A stretch of DNA of 64,000 nucleotides from an uncultured Aquimarina sp. (GCA_947501475.1 CANMWA010000002.1:186001-250000), one strand, 5' to 3'; counted from the first letter of the stretch, positions 19,473 through 27,970 are shown. Program-made: numbers and translations. The notes: generated by a model not told the origin, from the letters alone.

Positions 19473-20054
19473 ATGCCAAAAACAGAAACTTTTAATAGAA
19501 AAGAAGTGTTGCAAAAAGCTACACAAATATTTCACAAAAAGGGATATAATGGCACCTCTATGCAGGATTTGGTAGATGCAACTTCGTTAAACAGATCAAG
19601 TATTTATAACTCATTTGGCAGTAAATTGAATATGTTCCTAGAAGTTCTTTCTTTTTATCAATCCTATCATAATACAAATTTTAGTCAAGGAATAGCAAAC
19701 TCATATAATGCGACAGAAGCAATAGAAACCATTTTTGAGTTAAACCTTAATGAAATACTAAATGATGAAGATCGTAAAGGATGTATGATTGTAAATTGCA
19801 AATCAGAGATGGTAAATCAAGAACCATCAATAAAATCTTTTATGGAAAAAAATCAAGACAGGATGATAGCCATGCTAGAGGATATAGTGTACAAAGGACA
19901 AATGGAGAAAGTTTTTAATCATAAGCAAACAGCCAGTCAATATGCATTATACCTTTTTTCATCTATTCAGGGATTACGAATGACAGGTATACTAAACAAA
20001 AATAATGAAGATCTCAAAAACCTTATAAATACAGTACTTAAAGTATTGTATTAG
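19473..20054 (+). CDS. TetR/AcrR-family repressor
   Basis: 193 residues. The N-terminal HTH is clear: ATQIFHKKGYNGTSMQDLVDATSLNRSSIYNSFGSK (about 12-48), followed by a ligand domain. The pattern GCMIVNCKSEM in the ligand domain is that of the TetR_C_AefR/YezE-like branch, whose members usually repress a neighbouring oxidoreductase. Here the next gene is an SDR dehydrogenase 66 bp downstream, and both promoters carry the same palindrome, so autoregulation plus repression of the SDR gene is the likely arrangement. The inducer is unknown. Confidence 0.93.
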   Translation: MPKTETFNRKEVLQKATQIFHKKGYNGTSMQDLVDATSLNRSSIYNSFGSKLNMFLEVLSFYQSYHNTNFSQGIANSYNATEAIETIFELNLNEILNDEDRKGCMIVNCKSEMVNQEPSIKSFMEKNQDRMIAMLEDIVYKGQMEKVFNHKQTASQYALYLFSSIQGLRMTGILNKNNEDLKNLINTVLKVLY

Positions 20055-20075
20055 CATATTTTTTTTAATCTATTT

Positions 20076-20091
20076 TGAAACGATTGTTTCA
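20076..20091. promoter_or_regulatory. Candidate TetR operator 2
   Basis: TGAAACGATTGTTTCA is the core of a perfect palindrome TTTGAAAC-GATT-GTTTCAAA (20074-20093), between the TetR gene and the SDR gene. It shares the TGAAACG half with operator 1. Confidence 0.7.
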
Positions 20092-20120
20092 AATAAAACA
20101 CTTTAATATATAAAATAACA

Positions 20121-20870
20121 ATGAAAAAGTTAGAAAACAAAGTAGCAGTAATTACAGGAGCTAATAGCGGTATTGGATTAGCAACAGCAAAATTATACTT
20201 ACAAGAAGGTGCAAAAGTTGTGCTTTCTGGTAGACGTCAAGAAGCACTTGAAGAAGTAGCAAAAGAATTAGAAGGTGATTTTATTATTGTAAAAGCTGAT
20301 GTAGCCATTGCAGATGATAATAAACGTTTGATTAAAGAAGCTACCGATAAATTTGGTAAGATTGATATTTTATTCCTCAATGCTGGAGTAGCGCCTGTCA
20401 CACCAACCCATGAAATAACAGAAAACCATTATAATGAAGTATTCGATATTAATGTAAAAGGGCCTATACTAGCCACAAAAGAAGCTTTGCCTTTTATTAA
20501 TGATGGTGGTACAGTATTATTTACAAATTCAATTGTTCACCAAAAAGGCTTTGACGGTTTAGGAGTATATTCAGCTTCTAAAGGAGCATTACGAGCATAT
20601 CAAAGAGTACTCACTTCAGAAGTCAAGTCTAGAGGGATTCGTGTAAATTCTGTAGCTCCGGGGCCAATCGAGACTCCTTTATATGGCAAAATGGGATTAC
20701 CGCAAGATGTGGTTGAAGAAATGGGTAAAGGGTTTGCACAGCAAGTACCATTAGGTCGTTTTGGAACTTCAGAAGAAATTGCAAAAACAGCATTATTTCT
20801 TGCTTCAGATGATGCATCGTTTATCAATGGTGTCGAATTAGAAGTTGATGGTGGATTGAGTCAGATTTAG
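20121..20870 (+). CDS. SDR-family oxidoreductase
   Basis: 249 residues, classical SDR. The cofactor motif is TGANSGIG (12-19), the NAG motif 87-89, and the catalytic residues S137, Y150 and K154 (YSASK). The residue after the second strand is SGRR, whose arginines suggest NADPH preference. The enzyme reduces a ketone or oxidises an alcohol; similar TetR-linked SDRs in proteobacteria are tied to quinone or electrophile response. A terminator hairpin follows. Confidence 0.93.
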   Translation: MKKLENKVAVITGANSGIGLATAKLYLQEGAKVVLSGRRQEALEEVAKELEGDFIIVKADVAIADDNKRLIKEATDKFGKIDILFLNAGVAPVTPTHEITENHYNEVFDINVKGPILATKEALPFINDGGTVLFTNSIVHQKGFDGLGVYSASKGALRAYQRVLTSEVKSRGIRVNSVAPGPIETPLYGKMGLPQDVVEEMGKGFAQQVPLGRFGTSEEIAKTALFLASDDASFINGVELEVDGGLSQI

Positions 20871-20890
20871 TTGTATTAAATCTTAAAAAT

Positions 20891-20921
20891 AAATGGTGGA
20901 TTCATTAAGAATCCACCATTT
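20891..20921. terminator. Bidirectional terminator
   Basis: AAATGGTGGATTC (20891-20903) pairs perfectly with 20909-20921 around 5 nt, flanked by A-rich and T-rich DNA. It separates the convergent SDR and GAPDH genes. Confidence 0.88.
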
Positions 20922-20943
20922 TATATTTTAAAAAATCAAATAT

Positions 20944-21933
20944 TTATAACTCTAATATTTGTCGAATCATTTGGTTTGTAAATCCCCACTCGTTATCATA
21001 CCATATCATAATCTTTACAAGATCTCCATCTACCACTCTAGTCATAGAAGCATCAACTGTAGCAGCATATGGATTCTGTTGAATATCTGAAGAAACAATC
21101 GGTTCATAAGTCACGTCCAAAACTTTGAGATACCTATCTGTTTTGGCTTCTTTTACTAAGATTTCATTAATCTCTTCAGCACTTGTATTCCTTTCAGCAA
21201 TAAAAGTAACATCACTAATTGATCCTACAGGAACAGGAGTTCTTATTGCCACGCCATCAAATTTCCCTTCATACTGTGGCAAAGCTTTAGTGGTAGCAAT
21301 AGCAGCACCTGTAGATGTCGGAGTAAGATTTATGGCTCCTGCTCTACCCATTCGTGGATTCTTTTTAGACGGTGCATCTACCAATGTTTGAGAAGCTGTA
21401 TAGGCATGAATCGTATTTAAAATTGCTTTTTTAATACCTATAGTACGCCCTAAAATCTCTACAACAGGGCTAATATTATTAGTCGTACAACTAGCACACG
21501 AAAAGATTGCAGTCTTGCCTTCTGCCGTATTTACGCCATGCACTACAGTAGGAGTATCTTTACTCTTTGTAGGACCAGAAATTACAACATTGGTTGCTCC
21601 TGCGTGAATATGTTTTTCTGCATCTTCTCTATTGGTAAAGAAACCTGTACTTTCTATTACGATATCAATATTATTTTCTTTCCATGGTAGTTGCTCTGGA
21701 TCTCTTTGGTTAAAATACAGTATTTTTTGTCCATCCACTTGTAGATGATCCTCATGGATACGCACTTCTTTATCATAAATACCATAAACACTATCATATT
21801 TAAGTAGATATTGTGCATTTTCTATAGACATCAAATCATTTACCGCTACCACTTCTAATCCTGGTTCTTCCATGATTACTTTTAGGGCGGCCCTTCCAAT
21901 TCTACCGAATCCATTAATTGCGATTCTTTTCAT
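20944..21933 (-). CDS. gap: Type I glyceraldehyde-3-phosphate dehydrogenase
   Basis: 329 residues. NAD-binding GFGRIG lies at 8-13, the catalytic C149 in SCASCTTN, and H176 in HAYTASQ. The phosphate-site residues T and R are in TPTSTGAA and the NRMGRAGA-like PRMGRAGAIN stretch. The residue after the second strand (VNDLM) suits NAD. Flavobacteria often have more than one gap; this could be the glycolytic or the gluconeogenic copy. It is a single gene between a terminator and DUF2461. Confidence 0.95.
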   Translation of the reverse strand: MKRIAINGFGRIGRAALKVIMEEPGLEVVAVNDLMSIENAQYLLKYDSVYGIYDKEVRIHEDHLQVDGQKILYFNQRDPEQLPWKENNIDIVIESTGFFTNREDAEKHIHAGATNVVISGPTKSKDTPTVVHGVNTAEGKTAIFSCASCTTNNISPVVEILGRTIGIKKAILNTIHAYTASQTLVDAPSKKNPRMGRAGAINLTPTSTGAAIATTKALPQYEGKFDGVAIRTPVPVGSISDVTFIAERNTSAEEINEILVKEAKTDRYLKVLDVTYEPIVSSDIQQNPYAATVDASMTRVVDGDLVKIMIWYDNEWGFTNQMIRQILEL

Positions 21934-22047
21934 AAGTATTTATGTTTTTTGTTGATAAAATATTTATGAAATACCAAAGCAGTATTTCTTATGAATATGT
22001 CGTAATAAAGAGAATAGAATTACTTCGCAACAATTAAAATTAATGTA

Positions 22048-22728
22048 TTAATTATCAATGAGAGACTCCCCATTTAAATCTGTTGTTAATACATCGCTCA
22101 TATAATCAAAAAACGGTCTAAGCAGCTCATAATGATACACTACTTTATCTAAAAAATCTGGAGCAAAAACGGCTGCATCAGTAAAGTTATGACTCACAAA
22201 AAATGCTTTGTTTTTAATCAAATCGATACTAGGGTGATCCTTGCTAAATCCTTTAGGTGCAGTTTTTACTTGGTATGAAGGATCAAAACCACCAAATGCT
22301 TTTTTAAAATCTGAATGAGATAATATATCTCGTATTTCTTGATCATCCATTTCAAATTCTTTTCTAATTCTTAATAAATCAGCAGGTTCGGGACTAAAAA
22401 ACCCTCCTGCCACCATAGAATTACCTGGTTCTAAACGAAGATAATATCCACCTCTTCGATGAGTTCCTGCCCTACTAAAACTTGCGCTACGATGCACGTT
22501 ATAAGGTGTTTTATCTTTACTAAATCGAATATCACGGTTGATTCTGAATACTTTGGTCTTTTCAATCTCATCGGTTTCATTTAGACGTTCAGCTACTGCT
22601 GCATAAAAAGCTTTTAATTCTTTTTCACCTGCTTGATACCTCTTCTTATGTTCGGTCATCCAATCCCGATGATTATTATTTTTTAAATCTTTTAAAAACT
22701 CAAATGTAGTCTTAGGTATCGTACTCAT
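22048..22728 (-). CDS. DUF2461-family protein
   Basis: 226 residues. The family pattern is clear: FLKDLKNNNHRDWMTEHKKRY at the N-terminus (within about 10-31), VFRINRDIRFSKDKTPY near 60-76, and GGYYLRLEP and VAGGFF after it. DUF2461 (TIGR02453) proteins are widespread cytosolic proteins of unknown function. The start ATG at 22728 fits the family. It is divergent from cysE. Confidence 0.92.
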   Translation of the reverse strand: MSTIPKTTFEFLKDLKNNNHRDWMTEHKKRYQAGEKELKAFYAAVAERLNETDEIEKTKVFRINRDIRFSKDKTPYNVHRSASFSRAGTHRRGGYYLRLEPGNSMVAGGFFSPEPADLLRIRKEFEMDDQEIRDILSHSDFKKAFGGFDPSYQVKTAPKGFSKDHPSIDLIKNKAFFVSHNFTDAAVFAPDFLDKVVYHYELLRPFFDYMSDVLTTDLNGESLIDN

Positions 22729-22916
22729 AAATTTTACTTTGATCTAAAATTACTAAAATCTATTTTCTGAATTGAAGTTTAACTAAAATTTATATAATAA
22801 TCTGAATTTTGACCACCATTTGTTATTATTATTCTAAAAATGTAAGGATTTAGGACTTATTATGACTTTTATATTCTTTATTCTATATATTTACTAGAGT
22901 TTTCAAACAAACCGTG

Positions 22917-23708
22917 ATGACTAAAGAAAGAGATGAGATTATTGCTAAGATTGAAGAGCAAAAAAAGAACCCAAATTTAAAGTTGAAGCTTAAAGAAAGA
23001 ACTGAATACTTTACAAATTTGTTATTTTATACATTATTTGATACCGATACTGAAGTCGCAAAAAACATAGACCTTCTTGAGGAAACTTTTGAAGAACTCA
23101 TTGATCTGGCATGTTGGGAAACTGAAAGACCATGTAGTAAATTGTGGCAATCCTATTTAGAAAAACTACCAGGGATCTTAGAAAAATTAAACCTTGATGC
23201 CAAAGCTTTTATGCAAAGTGATCCGGCAGCCAATTCTATCGAAGAAATCTATATGGCATATCCTGGGTTTTATGCTATCGCGATCTATCGCTTAAGTCAT
23301 GAATTACTGAAGTTCGGGTTACCAATGATTCCTCGATTAATGACCGAATATTCTCATCGATTAACAGGTACCGATATCAATCCAGGGGCAGAAATTGGAG
23401 ATTCATTCTTTATTGATCATGCTACAGGTATCGTTATTGGGGAAACAGTGATCATTAAGGATAATGTAAAAATATACCAAGGAGTAACATTAGGTGGATT
23501 GTATGTAGATAGAAAACTTCGCAATGTAAAACGCCATCCTACTGTAGAAAATAATGTTACCATTTATGCCAATGCAACTATATTAGGAGGAACTACCGTT
23601 ATAGGTGCCAATAGTACTATAGGTGGTAATGCATGGATTACGTCCTCGGTCCCAGAAAACTCTATAATTTCTAATACTGCAGAAATTAAAATCAAAAAAG
23701 TGGTATAA
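22917..23708 (+). CDS. cysE: Serine O-acetyltransferase
   Basis: 263 residues from the ATG at 22917; a GTG directly before it (22914) is less likely. An N-terminal helical domain (about 1-130) is followed by the hexapeptide beta-helix with GAEIGDSFFIDHATGIVIGETVIIKDNVKIYQGVTLGG (about 175-212), where the conserved Asp-His pair is D-H in FIDHATG. The enzyme makes O-acetylserine from serine and acetyl-CoA for cysteine synthesis. Its stop codon overlaps the cysM start by one base, so the two are translationally coupled. Confidence 0.95.
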   Translation: MTKERDEIIAKIEEQKKNPNLKLKLKERTEYFTNLLFYTLFDTDTEVAKNIDLLEETFEELIDLACWETERPCSKLWQSYLEKLPGILEKLNLDAKAFMQSDPAANSIEEIYMAYPGFYAIAIYRLSHELLKFGLPMIPRLMTEYSHRLTGTDINPGAEIGDSFFIDHATGIVIGETVIIKDNVKIYQGVTLGGLYVDRKLRNVKRHPTVENNVTIYANATILGGTTVIGANSTIGGNAWITSSVPENSIISNTAEIKIKKVV

Positions 23709-24592
23709 TGTCGCATAACATTCTTGACCTTATCGGTAATACGCCTTTGGTAAAGGTTACATCGCTTATCAATAATCCTAATATCACTTTATATTTAAAA
23801 CTTGAAGGGCATAATCCTGGCGGTAGTGTAAAAGATCGTGCAGCATATAACATGATCAAATCTTCCCTAGATCGGGGAGATATTGATCAAAATACCAAAT
23901 TAATTGAAGCTACTAGTGGTAATACAGGAATAGCCTTGGCTATGATTGCAGGTATTTTTAAGTTAGATATAGAATTAGTAATGCCCGAAAACTCTACAAA
24001 AGAACGTGTACAAACAATGCGTGCCTATGGTGCCAAAGTCACCCTTACTTCAGCCGATATTGGCATTGAGGGGGCACGTGATTATGCAGAAACTAAAGTA
24101 AAGCACGATGGCTACATTATGCTTAACCAGTTTGCCAATGATGATAACTGGAAAGCACACTATAAAACCACAGGACCCGAAATCTGGAGAGATACCAAAG
24201 GCAAAATAACACATTTTGTATCTTCTATGGGGACTACAGGGACAATTATGGGCACATCAACCTATCTCAAAGAACAATCCAAAGAAATACAAATCGTTGG
24301 GGTACAACCCACCGATGAGTCTCGAATCCCAGGTATACGCAAATGGCCAAGAGAATACCTGCCAAAAATCTTTAATCCAGACAAAGTAGATCAGGTAATC
24401 GAAGTTAGCCAACAAGAAGCTACCACTATGGCCAAACGCCTTGCCAAAGAAGAAGGCGTGTTCTCTGGCATGAGTAGTGGCGGTGCGGTAACGGCTGCTC
24501 TAAAATTAGCCGAAACCCTTGAAAGCGGGATTTTAGTGGCCATTATCTGTGATCGTGGAGATAGATACCTAAGCTCGGATTTGTTTGAGTGA
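23708..24592 (+). CDS. cysM: Cysteine synthase B
   Basis: 294 residues, CysM length rather than CysK (~310). PLP Lys is K42 in GGSVKDRAA, the asparagine loop is EATSGNTG, and the phosphate-binding loop is SSMGTTGTIMG. The C-terminal GVFSGMSSGG is the other PLP contact. It makes cysteine from O-acetylserine plus sulfide, or thiosulfate in some CysM enzymes. It is the second gene of the cysE-cysM operon and the last core gene before the accessory cassette-like region. Confidence 0.95.
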   Translation: MSHNILDLIGNTPLVKVTSLINNPNITLYLKLEGHNPGGSVKDRAAYNMIKSSLDRGDIDQNTKLIEATSGNTGIALAMIAGIFKLDIELVMPENSTKERVQTMRAYGAKVTLTSADIGIEGARDYAETKVKHDGYIMLNQFANDDNWKAHYKTTGPEIWRDTKGKITHFVSSMGTTGTIMGTSTYLKEQSKEIQIVGVQPTDESRIPGIRKWPREYLPKIFNPDKVDQVIEVSQQEATTMAKRLAKEEGVFSGMSSGGAVTAALKLAETLESGILVAIICDRGDRYLSSDLFE

Positions 24593-24614
24593 TTTTTACT
24601 TTTTTTAAAATGTA

Positions 24615-24726
24615 TTGCTAACACTTAGTTTTTTACTCTTTAGGTATTAAATATTCGGTATATAAGCGATTGTAAATAATACAATTGAAAATATATGTAC
24701 TTTTTACATATATGTAATAGTTGGAT
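24615..24726 (+). repeat. Possible first attC/attI-like site of the array
   Basis: TTGCTAAC (24615-24622) resembles an R'' box and GTTGGATG (24720) an R' box. Between them lies a hairpin (ATATATGT around 24691, ACATATAT around 24707). The arms otherwise pair poorly, so only the right boundary is convincing. Confidence 0.35.
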
Positions 24727-24759
24727 GTAGTATGAACGAACGCACCTAATTTGGAGTTA

Positions 24760-24776
24760 TTACCAAAATTTGGTAA
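24760..24776. promoter_or_regulatory. Candidate ParD operator
   Basis: TTACCAAA-A-TTTGGTAA is a perfect 8+8 palindrome 20 nt upstream of the chosen parD start. ParD-type ribbon-helix-helix proteins autoregulate through such sites. Confidence 0.6.
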
Positions 24777-24796
24777 ATTTGATAAAACTTGTAAAA

Positions 24797-25045
24797 ATGA
24801 AAAATACATCCATTTCTCTTGGGAATTATTTTGATCAATTTGTTAGTAGTCAAGTTTCCGCTGGACGATATAAAAATGTTAGCGAAGTTATCAGAGCTGG
24901 ACTTAGGCTCTTAGAAAATGAAGAAAGTAAAGTAATTGCTTTAAAAAATGCAATTCAAGAAGGACTGAACAGTCCAATAGTTGAAGATTTCGACTTTGAC
25001 GAAAACCTAAAAAAATTAAAAGCTGAAAAACAAAAGAATGGCTAA
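24797..25045 (+). CDS. parD: ParD-type antitoxin
   Basis: 82 residues from the ATG at 24797. An in-frame TTG at 24770 lies inside the palindromic operator and is rejected as the start. The ribbon-helix-helix domain is readable: NTSISLGNYFDQFVSSQ, then RYKNVSEVIRAGLRLLE (about 20-45), followed by an acidic C-terminal tail (IVEDFDFDENLKKL) of the type that wraps the toxin. It is the first gene of a cassette that starts at 24720 and overlaps parE by 8 nt. Confidence 0.92.
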   Translation: MKNTSISLGNYFDQFVSSQVSAGRYKNVSEVIRAGLRLLENEESKVIALKNAIQEGLNSPIVEDFDFDENLKKLKAEKQKNG

Positions 25046-25337
25046 AGTCCTATTAAGACAAGAAGCCATTGATGACTTAAATGATATTTGGGACTACACT
25101 TTCGAAAAATGGTCGGAAAATCAAGCTGACAAATATTATGCGACCATCAAACTTGCCTGCAAAGGAATTGGGGAAAATCCTGATATCGGAAAACAGTATT
25201 CTGAAATAAGTACAAATTTACTAGGGTTTAAGTCTGGAAAACATATAATATTTTATCATTTAATTTTGGAAGATGAAATTAATATTATTAGAATATTGCA
25301 CGAAAGAATGGAACTAAAAAACAGATTAACCGAATAA
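25038..25337 (+). CDS. parE: ParE/RelE-type toxin
   Basis: 99 residues. The fold pattern is LRQEAIDDLNDIWDYTFEKW at the N-terminus, then QADKYYATIKLACKGIGENPDIGKQY, and at the end IIFYHLILEDEINIIRILHERM. Members poison DNA gyrase (ParE) or cut mRNA (RelE); the DLxxIWDYT start and the R-I-L-H-x-R-M end match ParE. It is immediately followed by an attC-like palindrome, 3 nt after the stop. Confidence 0.92.
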   Translation: MAKVLLRQEAIDDLNDIWDYTFEKWSENQADKYYATIKLACKGIGENPDIGKQYSEISTNLLGFKSGKHIIFYHLILEDEINIIRILHERMELKNRLTE

Positions 25338-25340
25338 AAA

Positions 25341-25413
25341 ACTACACCCAACAATTTGTATATTGCATATGCTTCCTCCAGAAAGTAAACGCAACGTACA
25401 ATAGACGATAGAG
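25341..25413 (+). repeat. attC-like site A (ends ParDE cassette)
   Basis: R'' box ACTACACCCAAC (25341-25352) is complementary at 11 of 12 positions to the start of the ParDE unit, GTTGGATGTAGT (24720-24731). The arms 25356-25374 and 25383-25401 match at 14/19. The right boundary GATAGAG (25407) has GAT in place of GTT. Confidence 0.7.
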
Positions 25414-25492
25414 ATAAGCAAGGACTAGAAAATATTTAATATCGTTTTGGTATGGTAATTAGCTAAGTACCCAATCTTTTAAAAAAAGTGTA

Positions 25493-26137
25493 ATGAAAAT
25501 ACTCGCAATAAAAGTGCTAGAATTTATTGGAAATTCTCTTTGGGGTTTTCGACCTAACTTAATGAAGGATATTGTAGAAATACATGGAGGGTGGAAATCA
25601 ATTATTTGGTTTGCTAAAAATATGCCTAAGTATGAAAGAGTTCTAAAAAAAATAGGCCCAGAAAGAACGCATTTGTTAGCTGTGGCTATTTCTGGTATAA
25701 ATGGTTGCCAATATTGTACATATGGGCACGCACTGAGTTTCCATCTCCACTATTTTAAAAATAAGAAACAATTATTTCCTATAGACGAACAAAAAATGAT
25801 GAAATTCGATACTAAAAATGAGCAACAAATAATAGATACCTTAAATAATGCTTTTGATTCTACTGGTCTTGTTCAAGAAAAAGAAGACCTTCAACGATTA
25901 ATAGATTTGAAAGATAACCCTGACTTGGCTACAAGTGAAAATGATCATCGAATTAATCATCTAATAAAAATGTTCGAGTTTTTAAATACATGTGGCATCA
26001 AAAATCAAACTTTACCAGATTTGGCACACGATCCGATCAATAAAAACTCAAAACTTTACCAACAGTATCAAAAAGCCAAATCTTTAAAAAACTTAACAAT
26101 CGTTGAGCATAAAAAACCTATCTCTAACACTATGTAA
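25493..26137 (+). CDS. AhpD-like / carboxymuconolactone decarboxylase-fold protein
   Basis: 214 residues. The N-terminal half carries the AhpD-like core: GPERTHLLAVAISGINGCQYCTYGHAL, with the CxxC pair (CQYC) and the His three residues on that form the redox centre in AhpD and CMD-like peroxidase-associated proteins. The C-terminal ~100 residues are less conserved. It may reduce peroxides or serve an alkylhydroperoxidase role; the partner is not evident. The gene sits alone in a cassette starting GATAGAGATAAG (25407) and ending CCTATCTCTAAC (26117). Confidence 0.85.
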   Translation: MKILAIKVLEFIGNSLWGFRPNLMKDIVEIHGGWKSIIWFAKNMPKYERVLKKIGPERTHLLAVAISGINGCQYCTYGHALSFHLHYFKNKKQLFPIDEQKMMKFDTKNEQQIIDTLNNAFDSTGLVQEKEDLQRLIDLKDNPDLATSENDHRINHLIKMFEFLNTCGIKNQTLPDLAHDPINKNSKLYQQYQKAKSLKNLTIVEHKKPISNTM

Positions 26138-26192
26138 AATTCATAACCACCCTACGGGATGGCAACGCTTCTTAAACTTAACGTTAGCTGCA
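26117..26192 (+). repeat. attC-like site B (ends AhpD-like cassette)
   Basis: R'' CCTATCTCTAAC (26117-26128) is complementary at 10/12 to 25407-25418. The tip is CCACCC-TAC-GGGATGG (26147-26162), with one unpaired A on the right arm as in extrahelical attC bases. The end reads TTAACGTTAGCTGC (26179-26192), very like the right end of known attC sites. The site overlaps the end of the CDS. Confidence 0.75.
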
Positions 26193-26201
26193 AACTAAAA
26201 T

Positions 26202-26999
26202 ATGACTGAACTAGAAATAAATAAAGAAAGTAATACACGAGACATCAAATTGTACTCTTCAAAAGCCATTGGTGGAGCAACTTTTTTAGGCGGACCTCTC
26301 GCTGCTGGTTATATGATTGGAGAAAATTTTAAATCATTAGATAAACCAAATGAAGGGAGGAATTCTCTAATCATCGGAATTGTCACAACCATTCTTCTTT
26401 TTGGGGGAATATTTGTGGTTCCTGAAAATATTATTGATAAAATCCCAAGACAGTTAATTCCTCTAATCTATACCGGAGTTATATGGGGAATTGTAGAATG
26501 GACACAAGGTGACATATTAAAAGCTCATAAAGAAAATAGAAACTCTTTCTTTTCTGGATGGAGAGCAGCTGGAATTGGATTGATTTCGTTATTAATAATC
26601 GGAGTCGGAATATTTGGATATACACATATTAAATCAAACAATCCAGTTTATGAAATTTATGATACTGAACTTGCTAAATTCTCAAAAAATGAAAATGAAA
26701 CTTTGGTTTTTTATGAACATCTTAATACTGAGACAAACTATACACTTCTTCAAGAATTAGACAATAAGACTATTCCTAAATGGAAAGAAAATGTAGCGAT
26801 TATTAATAATATTAACTCTTTAGAAAATTTACCTTCTGAACTACTAGAACAAAATAAAACTCTCTTAAAATATTCGGAATTGAGAATTAAAGCATTCGAA
26901 TTATTAAAGAAGGCAATTAAAGAAGATACAGATAAGTATTCTCTTCAATTAGAACAAGTTCATAAAGAAATTAATAAACAACTTGAGAAATTAAATTAA
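26202..26999 (+). CDS. Orphan multi-pass membrane protein
   Basis: 265 residues. About four hydrophobic segments occupy residues ~20-150: AIGGATFLGGPLAAGYMIG, LIIGIVTTILLFGGIFVV, LIPLIYTGVIWGIVEW and AAGIGLISLLIIGVGIFGY. They are followed by a polar helical tail (~150-265) likely outside the membrane. The small N-terminal GGATFLGGPLAAGYMI segment recurs in uncharacterised Bacteroidota proteins. I cannot assign a function. It starts 13 bp after the R' box of site B, as expected for a cassette gene. Confidence 0.75.
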   Translation: MTELEINKESNTRDIKLYSSKAIGGATFLGGPLAAGYMIGENFKSLDKPNEGRNSLIIGIVTTILLFGGIFVVPENIIDKIPRQLIPLIYTGVIWGIVEWTQGDILKAHKENRNSFFSGWRAAGIGLISLLIIGVGIFGYTHIKSNNPVYEIYDTELAKFSKNENETLVFYEHLNTETNYTLLQELDNKTIPKWKENVAIINNINSLENLPSELLEQNKTLLKYSELRIKAFELLKKAIKEDTDKYSLQLEQVHKEINKQLEKLN

Positions 27000-27000
27000 A

Positions 27001-27100
27001 AAAAGCCAACAGATAACAAGCTATAAGAAAACATAGGGCGATTTTGGCTTAATTCAAAGGCTTGAATTTCTTCATGAGGTCGCCAAATTTTCAATTTAGA
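27001..27100 (+). repeat. attC-like site C (R' half lacking)
   Basis: AAAAGCCAAC (27001-27010) fits an R'' box and is complementary at 6/7 core positions to GTTAGCT at 26183. The core (CTATAAGAAAACATAGGG and GCCAAATTTTCAATTTAG) resembles sites F2 and G, but no R' box is visible before the next gene, so the 3' half seems deleted. Confidence 0.5.
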
Positions 27101-27110
27101 AAAAAATAAA

Positions 27111-27623
27111 ATGACTGAAAAGATTGACGACAATATTATCGGGTTTTTCGCAAGTTTTAATTTTGGAGAAACAGACGAAGAGTTAGTAAAGTCATATTTG
27201 TGGAGTGATACCGGGCTGAAAAACAAACTGGCTCATCTGAAATGGAAAAAATATGGAAATGGTTTAAAAATAATTCTGTTTCAAGTTTATGTTAAACCAA
27301 TTCCATATGAAAGAAAGAATTTAAGAGAAATAGAAAATTATAGAAGAAAAGATAAATCAATAGGAATTCCAATAATTCTTGACAATGAAAACTTTTTCAA
27401 ACTGACAGAAACTGAGCGACAACAATTCTTTGAGGAAACGATAGTTGATAAACTAGGATTGGTTGAATCAAAAGTAAAGCAGAATAAGTTGGATTCAGAC
27501 ATTTCGCAACTAATAGCTGACGTAAAAACATCATTGGATTGTCAAAAAATCAAAAAAAATCCACTAGCTAAAAATGGCTATAATTCATTGTGGCAAAGAG
27601 CTAAAACAAAGTTTAATTTGTAA
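27111..27623 (+). CDS. Orphan cytosolic protein
   Basis: 170 residues, no signal peptide or membrane segment. The start MTEKIDDNIIGFFASFNFGETDEELVKS is acidic; the middle is beta-rich (NGLKIILFQVYVKPIPY), followed by a charged helical region rich in Lys and Glu. I do not recognise a family. Size, orphan status and place in the array fit an immunity-like or anti-phage cassette gene, but nothing in the sequence shows this. It is followed by an attC-like palindrome beginning at its stop codon. Confidence 0.7.
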   Translation: MTEKIDDNIIGFFASFNFGETDEELVKSYLWSDTGLKNKLAHLKWKKYGNGLKIILFQVYVKPIPYERKNLREIENYRRKDKSIGIPIILDNENFFKLTETERQQFFEETIVDKLGLVESKVKQNKLDSDISQLIADVKTSLDCQKIKKNPLAKNGYNSLWQRAKTKFNL

Positions 27624-27699
27624 ATCAAACAACTGTATTTCAATAGAATAACCCTACAGATAATTCAACAACGAAATCATAGCCGAGACGTTTGGATTC
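27623..27699 (+). repeat. attC-like site D
   Basis: The left end AATCAAAC (27623-27630) pairs with the right end GTTTGGATT (27690-27698), one extra G on the right arm. A central part is only weakly paired. Confidence 0.45.
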
Positions 27700-27754
27700 A
27701 ATTTAGAAACTATTTTGGTAACTTCATAACTGCAATTAAAACTTTTAACTATAT

Positions 27755-27862
27755 ATGATAAGTAGCTTTAGAAGCCTCTTACTCTTTGTGAGTATATCAT
27801 TTTCTGGAATACTTCAGGCAAACGCTCAAGATGATAATGAATACATTTTTAGGACACTTTAA
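27755..27862 (+). pseudogene. Truncated secreted-protein remnant
   Basis: A 35-codon frame: ATG at 27755, a convincing signal peptide ending near ILQANAQ (residue 25), ten mature residues, then a stop. A signal peptide with nearly no mature protein suggests the 5' end of a lost gene, or a very small secreted peptide. It lies between attC-like site D and a 77-bp repeat. The remainder of 27624-27970 holds no other gene. Confidence 0.45.
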
Positions 27863-27880
27863 TGAAAAACATTTAAGAAA

Positions 27881-27956
27881 CAATCAACAAGATTAGAAGC
27901 TAATTTAGTGTACAGTTTAATTTTAACTTGTGTAAACCATGTCCCTTAACGAACAT
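27881..27956 (+). repeat. 77-bp direct repeat, copy 1
   Basis: This 76-nt stretch is about 83% identical to 32617-32693 (one indel). It ends 14 nt before the Crp gene at 27971, and copy 2 ends 13 nt before the SGNH gene at 32707. Shared blocks include CTAATTTAGTGTA and AACTTGTGTAAACCAT. It may be a transported promoter or the right part of a recombination site. Confidence 0.8.
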
Positions 27957-27970
27957 ATCCAAAGACTTCA

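Noticed and set aside
24770..24796. Earlier TTG start of parD
   Set aside because: It lies inside the palindromic operator and precedes the conserved MKNTSISLG start.
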